Assembly (NCBI GenBank): GCA_046349435.1
Contig: JAXMCI010000040.1
Coordinates: forward strand, 6,350 to 70,349
DNA from: JAXMCI01 sp046349435
Lineage (GTDB): Bacteria > Pseudomonadota > Alphaproteobacteria > Dongiales > Dongiaceae
Direction of reading: 5' to 3'
DNA: 64,000 nucleotides
Shown here: positions 8,547-16,068 of the stretch, in pieces
Position numbering within the stretch: the first letter of the stretch is position 1
How the letters are laid out: every line of letters begins with the position of its first letter
Position numbers and translations under genes: made by a program
The notes under the pieces: model-generated
The model's database searches: none
Seen by the model: the letters and a program-made list of their open reading frames with translations, nothing else
Told to the model about the DNA's origin: nothing

Positions 8547-9430
8547 GCGCGGCCGCCGCCGCCGCGGCGGCGGCGCGCCGGCACCGCCGCCGCGAGCTGG
8601 CGCGCCTCGCGCTGTTCTTCGGGCCGGCCGCGCTCTACGCGCTGGTCTTCATGGTGCTGCCCTACGCCAACCTGCTGCAGTTCAGCGTCTGGCGGGTGGA
8701 GAACTACGCGGTGGCGCCCGACCTGACGCTGGCCAATTACGGGCGCGTCTTCGCCAACCCGCTCTACCTCAAGGTGCTCGGCAACTCCTTCCAGGTGGCG
8801 GCGATCGTCACGGCGGCGGCCGTCGCGCTGGGCTATCCCCTGGCGCTCTTCGTCGCCTGCTTCGCCGGGCGGTCGCGCCGCCTGCTCTACTTCCTGGTGG
8901 TGATCCCGCTCTGGACCAGCTTCCTGCTGCGCGCCTTCATCTGGCGGATCATCCTCGGCCGCGAGGGGGTGATCAACTCGGCGCTCGGCTTCCTCGGCCT
9001 CACCGACCAGCCGCTCAGCATGCTGCTGTTCAACCGCTTCAGCGTCTGCGTCGCGCTGACCTACGTCTTCGTGCCCTTCGTCGTGCTGCCGGTGCATGCC
9101 GCGATCGAGAAGATCCCGCCCGAGCTGCTCGAGGCCAGCCTCGACCTCGGCGCCGGGCCGTGGCGCACGCTGCGCCGGGTGATCCTGCCGCTCAGCCTGC
9201 CCGGGCTGCTCGCCGGCGCGGTCTTCGCCTTCTGCCTCAGCTTCGGCGACTTCGTCGCGCCGACGCTGCTCGGCGGCCCGAGCGGGCTGATGATCTCCAG
9301 CGTCATCATCAACCAGTTCGGCGCCGCCTTCGACTGGCCGTTCGGCAGCGCGCTGGCGGTCATCACCATCCTGGTGGTCGGCGCCGCGGTGCTGCTGGTC
9401 GGCCGGCTGGAGCGGCGGGCCCATGCCTGA
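8543..9430 (+). CDS. ABC transporter permease, PotB type
   Basis: A 295-residue inner-membrane permease with about six transmembrane segments, the first around residues 20-42. The cytoplasmic coupling motif that contacts the ATPase is visible as EASLDLGAGPWRTLRRVILPLSLPG (the EAA loop). The N-terminus has an unusual run of alanines before RRHRRREL. The ATG overlaps the ATPase stop by four bases (ATGA). It pairs with the next permease to form the membrane channel. Confidence 0.92.
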   Translation: MSAAAAAAAAARRHRRRELARLALFFGPAALYALVFMVLPYANLLQFSVWRVENYAVAPDLTLANYGRVFANPLYLKVLGNSFQVAAIVTAAAVALGYPLALFVACFAGRSRRLLYFLVVIPLWTSFLLRAFIWRIILGREGVINSALGFLGLTDQPLSMLLFNRFSVCVALTYVFVPFVVLPVHAAIEKIPPELLEASLDLGAGPWRTLRRVILPLSLPGLLAGAVFAFCLSFGDFVAPTLLGGPSGLMISSVIINQFGAAFDWPFGSALAVITILVVGAAVLLVGRLERRAHA

Positions 9431-10220
9431 CGCCTTCGCCCGCTGGGCGGGCGGGCTGCGCCGCGCCGCCACCCTGCTGGGCGTCGGCGTGCTTGCCTTC
9501 CTCTATCTGCCGATCCTGACGCTCATCGTCTATTCCTTCAGCGTCGGCCGCAGCTTCACGGTGCCGATCCAGGGCCTGACCTTGGCCTGGTACGCCAAGC
9601 TCGCCGGCAATGACGAGCTGCTGCACGCCATCGGCAACAGCCTGATCGTCGGCGCCGGCACGGTGCCGCTGTCCCTGCTGCTCGGCGTGCCCGCGGCCTA
9701 TGCGCTGGCCCGCTTCCGCCACCCCGCGCTGCGGCTCGCCGAGCCGGTGCTGCAGCTGCCGCTGATGATCCCCGGCCTGATCACCGGCCTCTCCGTCCTG
9801 CTGCTGCTGAAGCGGCTGGGATTCGGCCTGTCGCTCGGCGCCGTGGTGCTCGGCCATACCGTCGCCTGGCTGCCGATCGTCGTCACCCAGGTCTTCGCCC
9901 GGCTGCGCCGGCTCGACCGCCGCATCGAGGAGGCGAGCCTCGACCTCGGCGCCGGGCCGCTGCGCACCTTCGCGCGCATCGTGCTGCCCAACATCCGCGG
10001 CGCGGTGATCGGCAGCGGCCTGCTGGTCTTCACCCTCAGCTTCGACGAGGTGGCGATCACCTTCATGCTGACCGCCACCGAGAACACCCTGCCGATGCAG
10101 ATCTGGGCGATGCTGCGCCAGGGCGTGACGCCGGAGATCTGCGCGGTGGCGACGCTGACCGTGGTGGTGTCGGCGGTGTTGGCGACGCTCGGGCTGCGGC
10201 TGCAGCAGGACCGGCGATGA
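9423..10220 (+). CDS. ABC transporter permease, PotC type
   Basis: A 265-residue second permease of the polyamine-type importer, with about six membrane spans. The EAA loop is EEASLDLGAGPLRTFARIVLPNIRG, followed by FTLSFDEVAITFML, typical of PotC. It overlaps the previous permease by eight bases and the following dehydrogenase gene by four (ATGA), so the whole importer and the downstream enzyme are made from one transcript. Confidence 0.92.
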   Translation: MPDAFARWAGGLRRAATLLGVGVLAFLYLPILTLIVYSFSVGRSFTVPIQGLTLAWYAKLAGNDELLHAIGNSLIVGAGTVPLSLLLGVPAAYALARFRHPALRLAEPVLQLPLMIPGLITGLSVLLLLKRLGFGLSLGAVVLGHTVAWLPIVVTQVFARLRRLDRRIEEASLDLGAGPLRTFARIVLPNIRGAVIGSGLLVFTLSFDEVAITFMLTATENTLPMQIWAMLRQGVTPEICAVATLTVVVSAVLATLGLRLQQDRR

Positions 10221-11896
10221 CGGCCGGGACCGACTGCGACCTGCTGGTGCTCGGCTCCGGCGCCGGCGGGCTCACCGCCGCGGTGACGGCGGCGCGGCGC
10301 GGCCTGTCGGTGATCGTCGCCGAGAAGGCGTCCCTGTTCGGCGGCAGCACGGCGCTGTCGGGCGGCTGGGTGTGGATCCCCTGCAATCCCGCGGCGCGGC
10401 GCGACGGCATCGAGGACAGCCTCGAGGCGGCGGAGACCTACATCCGCGCCGAGACGGGGGACGGCTTCGACGCCGCCCGGGTGCGGGCCTATCTCGAGGC
10501 CGGGCCGCGCATGCTCGAGTTCCTCGAGCGCGAGACCGAGGTCCGCTTCGTCGCCGACCACAGCTTCTCCGACTACCACCCGGACCAGCCGGGCGGGCGC
10601 CGGGGCGGCCGCTCGCTGGTCGCCGCGCCGTTCGACGGCCGCCGGCTCGGGCCCCATCTCGCCCGGCTGCGGCCGCCGCTGCGCCAGCAGACCTTCCTCG
10701 GGCTGTCGATCGGCTCGGGCGCGCTGCTCAAGCACTTCCTCAACGTCACCCGCTCGCCGCGCTCGGCTGCGATCGTGGCGCGGCTGATGCTGGGATACGG
10801 CGTCCAGCGGCTGCGCTACGGCCGCGGCATCCGGCTCTACAACGGCAACGCGCTGGCCGCCCGCCTCGCCCGCGCCGCGCTCGACAACGGCGTCGCGCTG
10901 TGGCTCGACACGACGGCCGAGTCGCTCCTTCTCGCCGGAGGGCGGGTGGTCGGCGCCCGGCTGCGGCGCGCCGGGCAGCCGGTCGCCGTGACGGCCGGCC
11001 GCGGCGTGGTGCTGGCGACCGGCGGCTTCCCCCGCGACGCGGCGCGCCGCGCGGCGCACTACCCGGCGGCGCTGCGCTGCTCGATCGCCCCGGCGGAGAA
11101 CAGCGGCGACGGCATCCGCATGGCCGAGGCCGCCGGCGCCCGGCTGCAGGCGAGCCCGCGCTCGGTCGCCTACACCGCGGTGTTCTCGCGGCTGCCGGGG
11201 CCGGAGGGGGCGCTGTTCCCGCACTTCATCGACCGCGCCAAGCCCGGCATCATCCTGGTCGACGAAACCGGCCAGCGCTTCTGCAACGAGGCCGAGTCCT
11301 ACCACGACGTGGCGCAGGCGATGATCGCCGCCGGCATCGACGGCGAGGCGCGCCGCGCCTTCTTCGTCGCCGACCACCGGGCGGTGCGGCGCTACGGGCT
11401 CGGCGCGGCGCGGCCGGCGCCGCTGCCGCTCGGCCCGCACCTGCGCTCCGGCTATCTCAGCCGCGCCGGCTCGCCGGCCGCGCTGGCACGGCTGATCGGC
11501 GTCGACCCGGCCGGGCTGGAGGCCACCGTCGCCGACTTCAACGCGCATGCCCGCCGCGGCGAGGATCCCGCCTTCGGGCGCGGCGCCACCGCCTACAACA
11601 TCTTCCAGGGCGACCACCTGCACCGGCCGAACGGCTGCCTCGCGCCGCTCGAGACGCCGCCCTTCTACGCCGTGGCGGTGCGGGCCGGCGATTTCGGCAC
11701 CTTCGCCGGGCTGCCGACCGACGCCCAGGCCCGCGTGCTCGACGCGGCGGGCCGGCCGATCCCCGGCCTCCGGGCCGCCGGCAATGACGGGCTCAACGTC
11801 TTCGGCGGCGCCTGCCTCGGCGGCGGCGTCACGGTCGGCCCGGCCATGGTCTTCGGCTTCATCGCCGGCAACAGCGCGGCCGAGGACCGCGCCTAG
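10217..11896 (+). CDS. FAD-dependent dehydrogenase, 3-ketosteroid dehydrogenase/fumarate reductase flavoprotein family
   Basis: A 559-residue flavoenzyme. The N-terminal dinucleotide-binding motif is LVLGSGAGGLTAAVTAARRG with EK at the end of the second strand, and FGGSTALSGGWVWIP follows, both typical of this family. The C-terminus has the second FAD motif GLRAAGNDGLNVFGGACLGGGVTVGPAMVFG. The family dehydrogenates or reduces C-C double bonds in diverse substrates. Its last-gene position in the importer operon, with a four-base overlap, suggests it acts on the imported compound or a product of the hydrolase; the true substrate is unknown. It converges with the regulator gene and overlaps it by four bases. 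Confidence 0.87.
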   Translation: MTAGTDCDLLVLGSGAGGLTAAVTAARRGLSVIVAEKASLFGGSTALSGGWVWIPCNPAARRDGIEDSLEAAETYIRAETGDGFDAARVRAYLEAGPRMLEFLERETEVRFVADHSFSDYHPDQPGGRRGGRSLVAAPFDGRRLGPHLARLRPPLRQQTFLGLSIGSGALLKHFLNVTRSPRSAAIVARLMLGYGVQRLRYGRGIRLYNGNALAARLARAALDNGVALWLDTTAESLLLAGGRVVGARLRRAGQPVAVTAGRGVVLATGGFPRDAARRAAHYPAALRCSIAPAENSGDGIRMAEAAGARLQASPRSVAYTAVFSRLPGPEGALFPHFIDRAKPGIILVDETGQRFCNEAESYHDVAQAMIAAGIDGEARRAFFVADHRAVRRYGLGAARPAPLPLGPHLRSGYLSRAGSPAALARLIGVDPAGLEATVADFNAHARRGEDPAFGRGATAYNIFQGDHLHRPNGCLAPLETPPFYAVAVRAGDFGTFAGLPTDAQARVLDAAGRPIPGLRAAGNDGLNVFGGACLGGGVTVGPAMVFGFIAGNSAAEDRA

Positions 11897-12486
11897 GCCT
11901 CGTCGACCGCCCGGCCGACGACGCGGTCGAGATAGTCGCGGCAGACCTGCCGCGCCGTCGCCATCTCGAAGCTGCCGGGCTCGATGAACTGGCGCACCCA
12001 GAAGCCGTCGATCATGGCGAAGAGGCCGAGATAGGCGCGCTCGACCTCGGCCTCGGGCAGCAGCCGGCGCAGCGCCCAGCGCATGTTGGAGCGGAAGCGG
12101 CGGTTGACCAGCCGCTGCAGGGCGGCGAGCCGCGGCCGGCTCGGCAGCTCGGTCCAGAAGGCGCGCCAGGCGGCCATCGGGCCGGCGCTGAGATGCTCCG
12201 GCATCAGGCAGCCGTCGATGATCGCCTCGAGCCGCCGGCGCGGCGTCGCGCCGGGCGGGGTGAGCTCGGCGATGGTGCGGGCGAGGTCGCGGGTGATCCG
12301 GCGCAGCGTCGCTTCGAGCAGCGCCTCCTTGCCCTCGAAATAGTGGTTCACCAGGGCGGGCGACACGCCGGCCTCGCTGGCGATGGTGGCGAGCGTGGTG
12401 TCGGTCAGCCCGCGGGCGGCGATCGAGGCGATCGCGGCGTCGATCAGCTCGTTGCGGCGATAGTCGCGGATGTCGAAGCGCGGCAT
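11893..12486 (-). CDS. TetR/AcrR-family repressor, BetI-like
   Basis: A 197-residue repressor. MPRFDIRDYRRNELIDAAIASIAARG is the BetI-type opening, with the TetR helix-turn-helix in LATIASEAGVSPALVNHYFEGKEALL at about residues 31-56. The C-terminal part keeps BetI-like features (AAWRAFWTE; GLFAMIDGFWVRQF). BetI itself responds to choline; the ligand here may be a related amine. The ATG at 12486 was chosen over an upstream one at 12573 because GGAGGGAGGG stands just before it. It is divergent from the hydrolase gene and convergent with the flavin dehydrogenase, so either neighbour could be under its control. Confidence 0.87.
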   Translation of the reverse strand: MPRFDIRDYRRNELIDAAIASIAARGLTDTTLATIASEAGVSPALVNHYFEGKEALLEATLRRITRDLARTIAELTPPGATPRRRLEAIIDGCLMPEHLSAGPMAAWRAFWTELPSRPRLAALQRLVNRRFRSNMRWALRRLLPEAEVERAYLGLFAMIDGFWVRQFIEPGSFEMATARQVCRDYLDRVVGRAVDEA

Positions 12487-12534
12487 CGGCCCTCCCTCCA
12501 TTCCACGATAGTGCAAGCGCCCTCGCGATGCAGG

Positions 12535-12550
12535 CTGTTCTATCGAACAG
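12535..12550. promoter_or_regulatory. Palindromic operator candidate for the BetI-like repressor
   Basis: CTGTTC-TATC-GAACAG is a perfect inverted repeat with six-base arms. It sits in the divergent gap between the repressor gene (start 12486) and the hydrolase gene (start 12638), 27 bases before the hydrolase -35 box. TetR-family proteins bind short palindromes in exactly such gaps. Assignment to this regulator is inference. Confidence 0.5.
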
Positions 12551-12577
12551 GACGCTGATCGTCCGGTCAGCAAGGGT

Positions 12578-12607
12578 TTGACGCGACCGGCGCCGGCCCC
12601 CTATCGT
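12578..12607 (+). promoter_or_regulatory. Putative promoter of the alpha/beta hydrolase gene
   Basis: TTGACG (12578-12583) and TATCGT (12602-12607) are spaced by 18 bases, about 30 bases before the ATG at 12638. This placement also argues against the upstream in-frame start at 12578. Confidence 0.4.
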
Positions 12608-12637
12608 GCCGGCACGCAACCTTCCGCGGGGCGGGGC

Positions 12638-13456
12638 ATGGCCCATCTCGAGCTGGCCGACGCACGGCTCTGGTACATCCAGCAGGGGTCCGGCCCCGAC
12701 ATCGTCTGGATCCCCGGCGGCGACAACGTCGCCGAGGACTGGGCCGACCAGATCGCGGCCTTCGCCCCGGGCTTCCGCTGCACCGCCTTCGACCCGCGCG
12801 GCGCCGGCCGCACCGAGAGCCGCCGGCCGCCGCCCTGGTCGATCGCCGAGATGGCGGCCGACGCGGCGGCGCTGATCCGCGCCGTCTGCCGGCCGCCGGT
12901 GGCGCTGGTCGGGCTGTCGATGGGCTCGCTGGTCACGCTGCAGGCGGCGCTCGACTTCCCCGAGCTGATCGGCTGCGCCATCGCCATGGGGACCTGCGCG
13001 AAGCCGACCGGCTTCTGCCGCGACTGGATGGTGGCCGAGGTCGAGTTCCGCCGCGCCGGCGGCCGGCTGTCCCCCGACTTCGCCGTGCATCACTACGGCG
13101 CCTTCATGTACCCCTCGGAGGTGCTCGGCGACGACGCGCTGTGGGGCCGGCTGAAGCCGTTCGTGGCGCGCTCCTATGGCGGGCGCGAGGGCGAGCTGCT
13201 GATCGCCCAGTGGCAGGCCTGCATCGACTTCGACGTCACCGCCCGCCTGCCGCAATGCCGCGTGCCGCTGCACGTCGTCGGGTTCTCGCAGGACATGCAG
13301 GCGCCGCCCAGCCTGGGCCGCGCCGCCGCGGACCTGGCCCCGGACGGGCATTTCCACCTGCTCGACGGGCTCGGCCACCTGTCGCTCGCCGGCCACCGGC
13401 CCGGGCCGGTCAACGACCTGATCCGCCGCATCCTGACCGGCACCGCCGATGCCTGA
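12638..13456 (+). CDS. Alpha/beta-fold hydrolase
   Basis: A 272-residue soluble hydrolase. The nucleophile elbow is ALVGLSMGS (Ser94), the oxyanion region is IPGGDNVAEDW, and the catalytic histidine is His247 in DGLGHLSLAG. AFDPRGAGRTESR is the usual strand after the oxyanion loop. A GGGGCGGGG site precedes the ATG at 12638. The divergent BetI-like repressor and palindrome suggest regulated expression. The family covers esterases, lactonases and C-C hydrolases, and the substrate cannot be predicted. Confidence 0.85.
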   Translation: MAHLELADARLWYIQQGSGPDIVWIPGGDNVAEDWADQIAAFAPGFRCTAFDPRGAGRTESRRPPPWSIAEMAADAAALIRAVCRPPVALVGLSMGSLVTLQAALDFPELIGCAIAMGTCAKPTGFCRDWMVAEVEFRRAGGRLSPDFAVHHYGAFMYPSEVLGDDALWGRLKPFVARSYGGREGELLIAQWQACIDFDVTARLPQCRVPLHVVGFSQDMQAPPSLGRAAADLAPDGHFHLLDGLGHLSLAGHRPGPVNDLIRRILTGTADA

Positions 13457-13529
13457 GCAAGGCTTGAGCCGCGCCTGCACGGCTGCCGCTTGCCGGCGGA
13501 CCGGCGGCGGCCCATGCTCGGCCGCCGTG

Positions 13530-15053
13530 ATGCCCCGCCGCCTGCTGCCCGTCCTCGCCCTCCTCGCCCTGCCGCTCGCGCTCGCCGGCCTGCGTCCGGC
13601 CGCGGCCGCCGATCCCGCCGGCGCCGCCCCGCGGCTGGAGCCGGTCGCCTGCTGGTTCAGCGACACCGGCAAGCCGGCGGCGCGCTGCTACCGCTTCCAC
13701 GTGCCGGAGAACCGCGCCCGCCCGGTCGGCCGCCGCACCGTGACGCTGCCGGTCGTGGTGCTGCCGGCCGGCGACGACAGGCGGGCCGACGACCCGCTGG
13801 TCTATATCGAGGGCGGGCCGGGCGCCGCCACCGGGCTCGACGGCGACGGCATCGAGCGCTGGCGCAAGGACCTCGCCGCCAACCGCGTCGCGGCGGGCCG
13901 CGACCTCGTGCTGTTCGACCAGCGCGGCACCGGCGAGGCCGAGCCGGTGCTCGACTGCCCGGAGCTGATGGCGGCGACCGCGGCGATCTATGCCCGGCCG
14001 GGCGACCCGGCGGCGGCGCGCGGCGCCTACCAGGCCGGCGCCGAGCGCTGCCGCGACCGGCTGCAGGCCGCCGGCATCGACCTCTCCGCCTATGACAGCG
14101 CCGCCACCGCCGCCGACCTCGCCGACCTGCGCGTCGCGCTCGACATCAAGTCGTGGAACCTGTGGGCCGTCTCCTACGGCACCCGGGTGGCGCTCGACGT
14201 GCTGCGCGACCATCCCGAGGGGGTGCGCAGCGCCATCCTCGACTCCGTGTTCCCGCCGGAGGCGCCGAGCTTCCTCGACTACGGCAAGGTGGTGGAGCGC
14301 CTGATCGGCAAGCTGGCGGCCGACTGCGCCCGCCAGCCCGGCTGCAAGGCGCTGGCGCCGGATCTCGCCGCGACCGTCGCCGGCCTGCGCGCCAGCCTCG
14401 ACCGCCGGCCGCTCGAGGTGCCGGTGGCCGACCAGGACGACCGCCGCCGCGTCTTCCTGCTCGACGGCGACCGGCTGGTCGAGACCCTGCTCAACGAGTT
14501 CTACGACTGGGAGGCGATATCCGGCCTGCCGCTGCTGCTGTCGCAGGCCGCCAGGGGGCGCACCGACGGGCTGGAGGCCGCCGCGGCCGACTATTTCGAG
14601 AGCCTGCTCGACCCCGACCTGGCCGACGGCATGGCGATCTCGGTCGAATGCCGCGAGGAGTATCCGTTCGAGCGCGGCGCCCCGCTGGAGGCCGCGATGC
14701 GCGCCTGGCCGCGCTATGCCGACCTCTGGGCCGAGGACGAGATCCTGGCCGCCTGCCCGGTCTGGGGCGCCGGCGAGGCCGGGGCGATCGAGTCCCGGCC
14801 GGTCGGCTCGGACGTGCCGGTGCTGGTGCTGTCCGGCGACTACGACCCCGCCACCCCGCCCGACTGGGCCGAGGCGACGGTGCGCCACCTCGCGCACGGC
14901 CATCTCGTGCGCTTCCCCGGCATCGGCCACGGGGTGATCGCCAGCGACAGCTGCGCCGACAAGGTGGTGGCGGCCTTCCTCGCCGATCCGCGGGCGGAGC
15001 CCCGGGCCGCCTGCCTCGCCGACCTGCCGGGGCCGCTCTTCAAGACGCGCTGA
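13530..15053 (+). CDS. Secreted alpha/beta hydrolase, TAP-like (tripeptidyl aminopeptidase-related)
   Basis: A 507-residue exported hydrolase. MPRRLLPVLALLALPLALAG with a following AAAADP gives a clear signal peptide. VYIEGGPGAATGLDGDG provides the oxyanion region, AVSYGTRVALD holds nucleophile Ser215, GDYDPATPP holds Asp439, and GIGHGVI holds His467; this order and the late TAP-like C-terminal domain match proline iminopeptidase/tripeptidyl aminopeptidase relatives. Several cysteine pairs fit a periplasmic protein. The ATG at 13530 was preferred to an upstream start because the signal peptide begins there. It may act on peptides or esters. Confidence 0.85.
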   Translation: MPRRLLPVLALLALPLALAGLRPAAAADPAGAAPRLEPVACWFSDTGKPAARCYRFHVPENRARPVGRRTVTLPVVVLPAGDDRRADDPLVYIEGGPGAATGLDGDGIERWRKDLAANRVAAGRDLVLFDQRGTGEAEPVLDCPELMAATAAIYARPGDPAAARGAYQAGAERCRDRLQAAGIDLSAYDSAATAADLADLRVALDIKSWNLWAVSYGTRVALDVLRDHPEGVRSAILDSVFPPEAPSFLDYGKVVERLIGKLAADCARQPGCKALAPDLAATVAGLRASLDRRPLEVPVADQDDRRRVFLLDGDRLVETLLNEFYDWEAISGLPLLLSQAARGRTDGLEAAAADYFESLLDPDLADGMAISVECREEYPFERGAPLEAAMRAWPRYADLWAEDEILAACPVWGAGEAGAIESRPVGSDVPVLVLSGDYDPATPPDWAEATVRHLAHGHLVRFPGIGHGVIASDSCADKVVAAFLADPRAEPRAACLADLPGPLFKTR

Positions 15054-15091
15054 GCCATGGCCCGGAATGCAGGCGGGCGGCGGGAAATCCG

Positions 15092-15119
15092 TTGACTCGG
15101 GCGGCGCGGTTCGTATAGT
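15092..15119 (+). promoter_or_regulatory. Promoter of the rplU-rpmA operon
   Basis: TTGACT (15092-15097) and TATAGT (15114-15119) are separated by 16 bases, about 60 bases before the rplU start. It is one of the best promoter matches in the window, as expected for ribosomal protein genes. Confidence 0.7.
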
Positions 15120-15181
15120 CCGCGCTTCGCGTCGCGGGGACCCCTCGGGTCCTCCGCTTTTCGTTTTCGGGCTGGGTTTTC

Positions 15182-15502
15182 ATGTACGCAGTCATTCGCA
15201 GCGGCGGCAAGCAGTACAAGGTTGCCGCGGACGAGGTCTTCACCATCGAGCGCGTCCAGGGCGCCGCCGGCGACACGGTGCGCTTCGAGGAGGTCCTGCT
15301 GGTCGGCGGCGAGGGCGAGGCCGCCACGGTCGGCAGCCCGCTGGTCGCCGGCGCCAGCGTCGCGGCCACGGTGATCGACCAGATCAAGGGCGACAAGGTG
15401 CTGATCTTCAAGAAGAAGCGGCGCCACAACTACCGCCGCAAGCGCGGCCACCGGCAGGAGATGTCGGTGCTGCGCGTCACCGAGATCGTCGCCGGGCGCT
15501 AG
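15182..15502 (+). CDS. rplU: 50S ribosomal protein L21
   Basis: A 106-residue ribosomal protein that binds 23S rRNA. MYAVIRSGGKQYKVAADEVF is the hallmark N-terminus, and the C-terminal KKKRRHNYRRKRGHRQ is the family's basic signature. The length is normal. It is followed by rpmA after 26 bases and preceded by a strong promoter. Placement next to rpmA and obgE is near-universal in bacteria. Confidence 0.98.
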   Translation: MYAVIRSGGKQYKVAADEVFTIERVQGAAGDTVRFEEVLLVGGEGEAATVGSPLVAGASVAATVIDQIKGDKVLIFKKKRRHNYRRKRGHRQEMSVLRVTEIVAGR

Positions 15503-15528
15503 GGCGCGGCGGCAGGGAGCATCGAGCG

Positions 15529-15810
15529 ATGGCACACAAGAAGGCAGGCGGCAGCTCGCGCAACGGGCGCGATACCGCCGGGCGCCGCCTCGGCGTCAAG
15601 AAGTTCGGCGGCGAGATGGTCGTCTCCGGCAACATCCTGGTCCGCCAGCGCGGCACCAAGTTCCACCCCGGCGCCAATGTCGGCATCGGCAAGGACCACA
15701 CCCTGTTCGCCACGATCGCGGGCGAGGTGCTGTTCAAGCGCACCGCGATGGGGCGCACCGTGGTCTCGGTCAAGCAGCCGCCGCAAGCGGAGCCCGCCCC
15801 GGCCGCCTGA
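15529..15810 (+). CDS. rpmA: 50S ribosomal protein L27
   Basis: A 93-residue ribosomal protein that reaches the peptidyl-transferase centre. MAHKKAGGSSRNGRDTAGRR is the conserved mature N-terminus, with no Firmicutes-type cleavable extension. KFHPGANVGIGKDHTLFA is the central family motif. The last residues (QPPQAEPAPAA) are a slightly long Pro/Ala tail. The ribosome-binding site is GGGAG. A strong intrinsic terminator follows. Confidence 0.98.
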   Translation: MAHKKAGGSSRNGRDTAGRRLGVKKFGGEMVVSGNILVRQRGTKFHPGANVGIGKDHTLFATIAGEVLFKRTAMGRTVVSVKQPPQAEPAPAA

Positions 15811-15855
15811 CGGCCGCGCGCCCGACTGCCGGCCCGGCTTCGGGGCCAAGCGACA

Positions 15856-15885
15856 GGGGGAACGGCCGGGCCGTTCCCCCTTTTT
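15856..15885 (+). terminator. Intrinsic terminator after rpmA
   Basis: An 11-bp perfect stem, GGGGGAACGGC (15856-15866) with GCCGTTCCCCC (15870-15880), three-base loop, then TTTTT. It separates the ribosomal genes from obgE. Confidence 0.9.
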
Positions 15886-15921
15886 CGTTGATAGGGTTAC
15901 AGTTCGGCGGCCACTTCTCCC

Positions 15922-15999
15922 CTTGTCATGCCCGGGCTTGACCCGGGCATCCATCGTGCAGCGGCCCTGGATTGCCGGGTCAAGCCCGGCAATGACAAG
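15922..15999. repeat. Dispersed palindromic element, copy 1
   Basis: About 78 bp with outer arms CTTGTCATGCCCGGGCTTGA and its near-complement ending GGCAATGACAAG, and two internal hairpins built on CCGGGCTTGACCCGG. The same element is found at 28584-28651, 38613-38690 and 62249-62340. It looks like the REP-type intergenic palindromes common in alphaproteobacteria. It lies between the rpmA terminator and obgE. Confidence 0.85.
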
Positions 16000-16068
16000 A
16001 AGAGAGCGAGCGCCGACGCAGATGCGTGCCGCTACCGACGCCATCCTGCCCAGCTCCGAAGCGATGCC

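Noticed and set aside
8543..8580. Alanine run at the PotB-type N-terminus as a sign of a wrong start
   Set aside because: The ATGA overlap with the ATPase stop is the normal coupling in this operon, and a later start would remove the coupling without gaining a ribosome-binding site.
9698..13672. A 1324-codon open frame on the minus strand
   Set aside because: It lies antisense to the importer, flavin dehydrogenase and hydrolase genes, has the Arg/Ala/Gly-biased composition of a GC-rich shadow frame, and no family motif.
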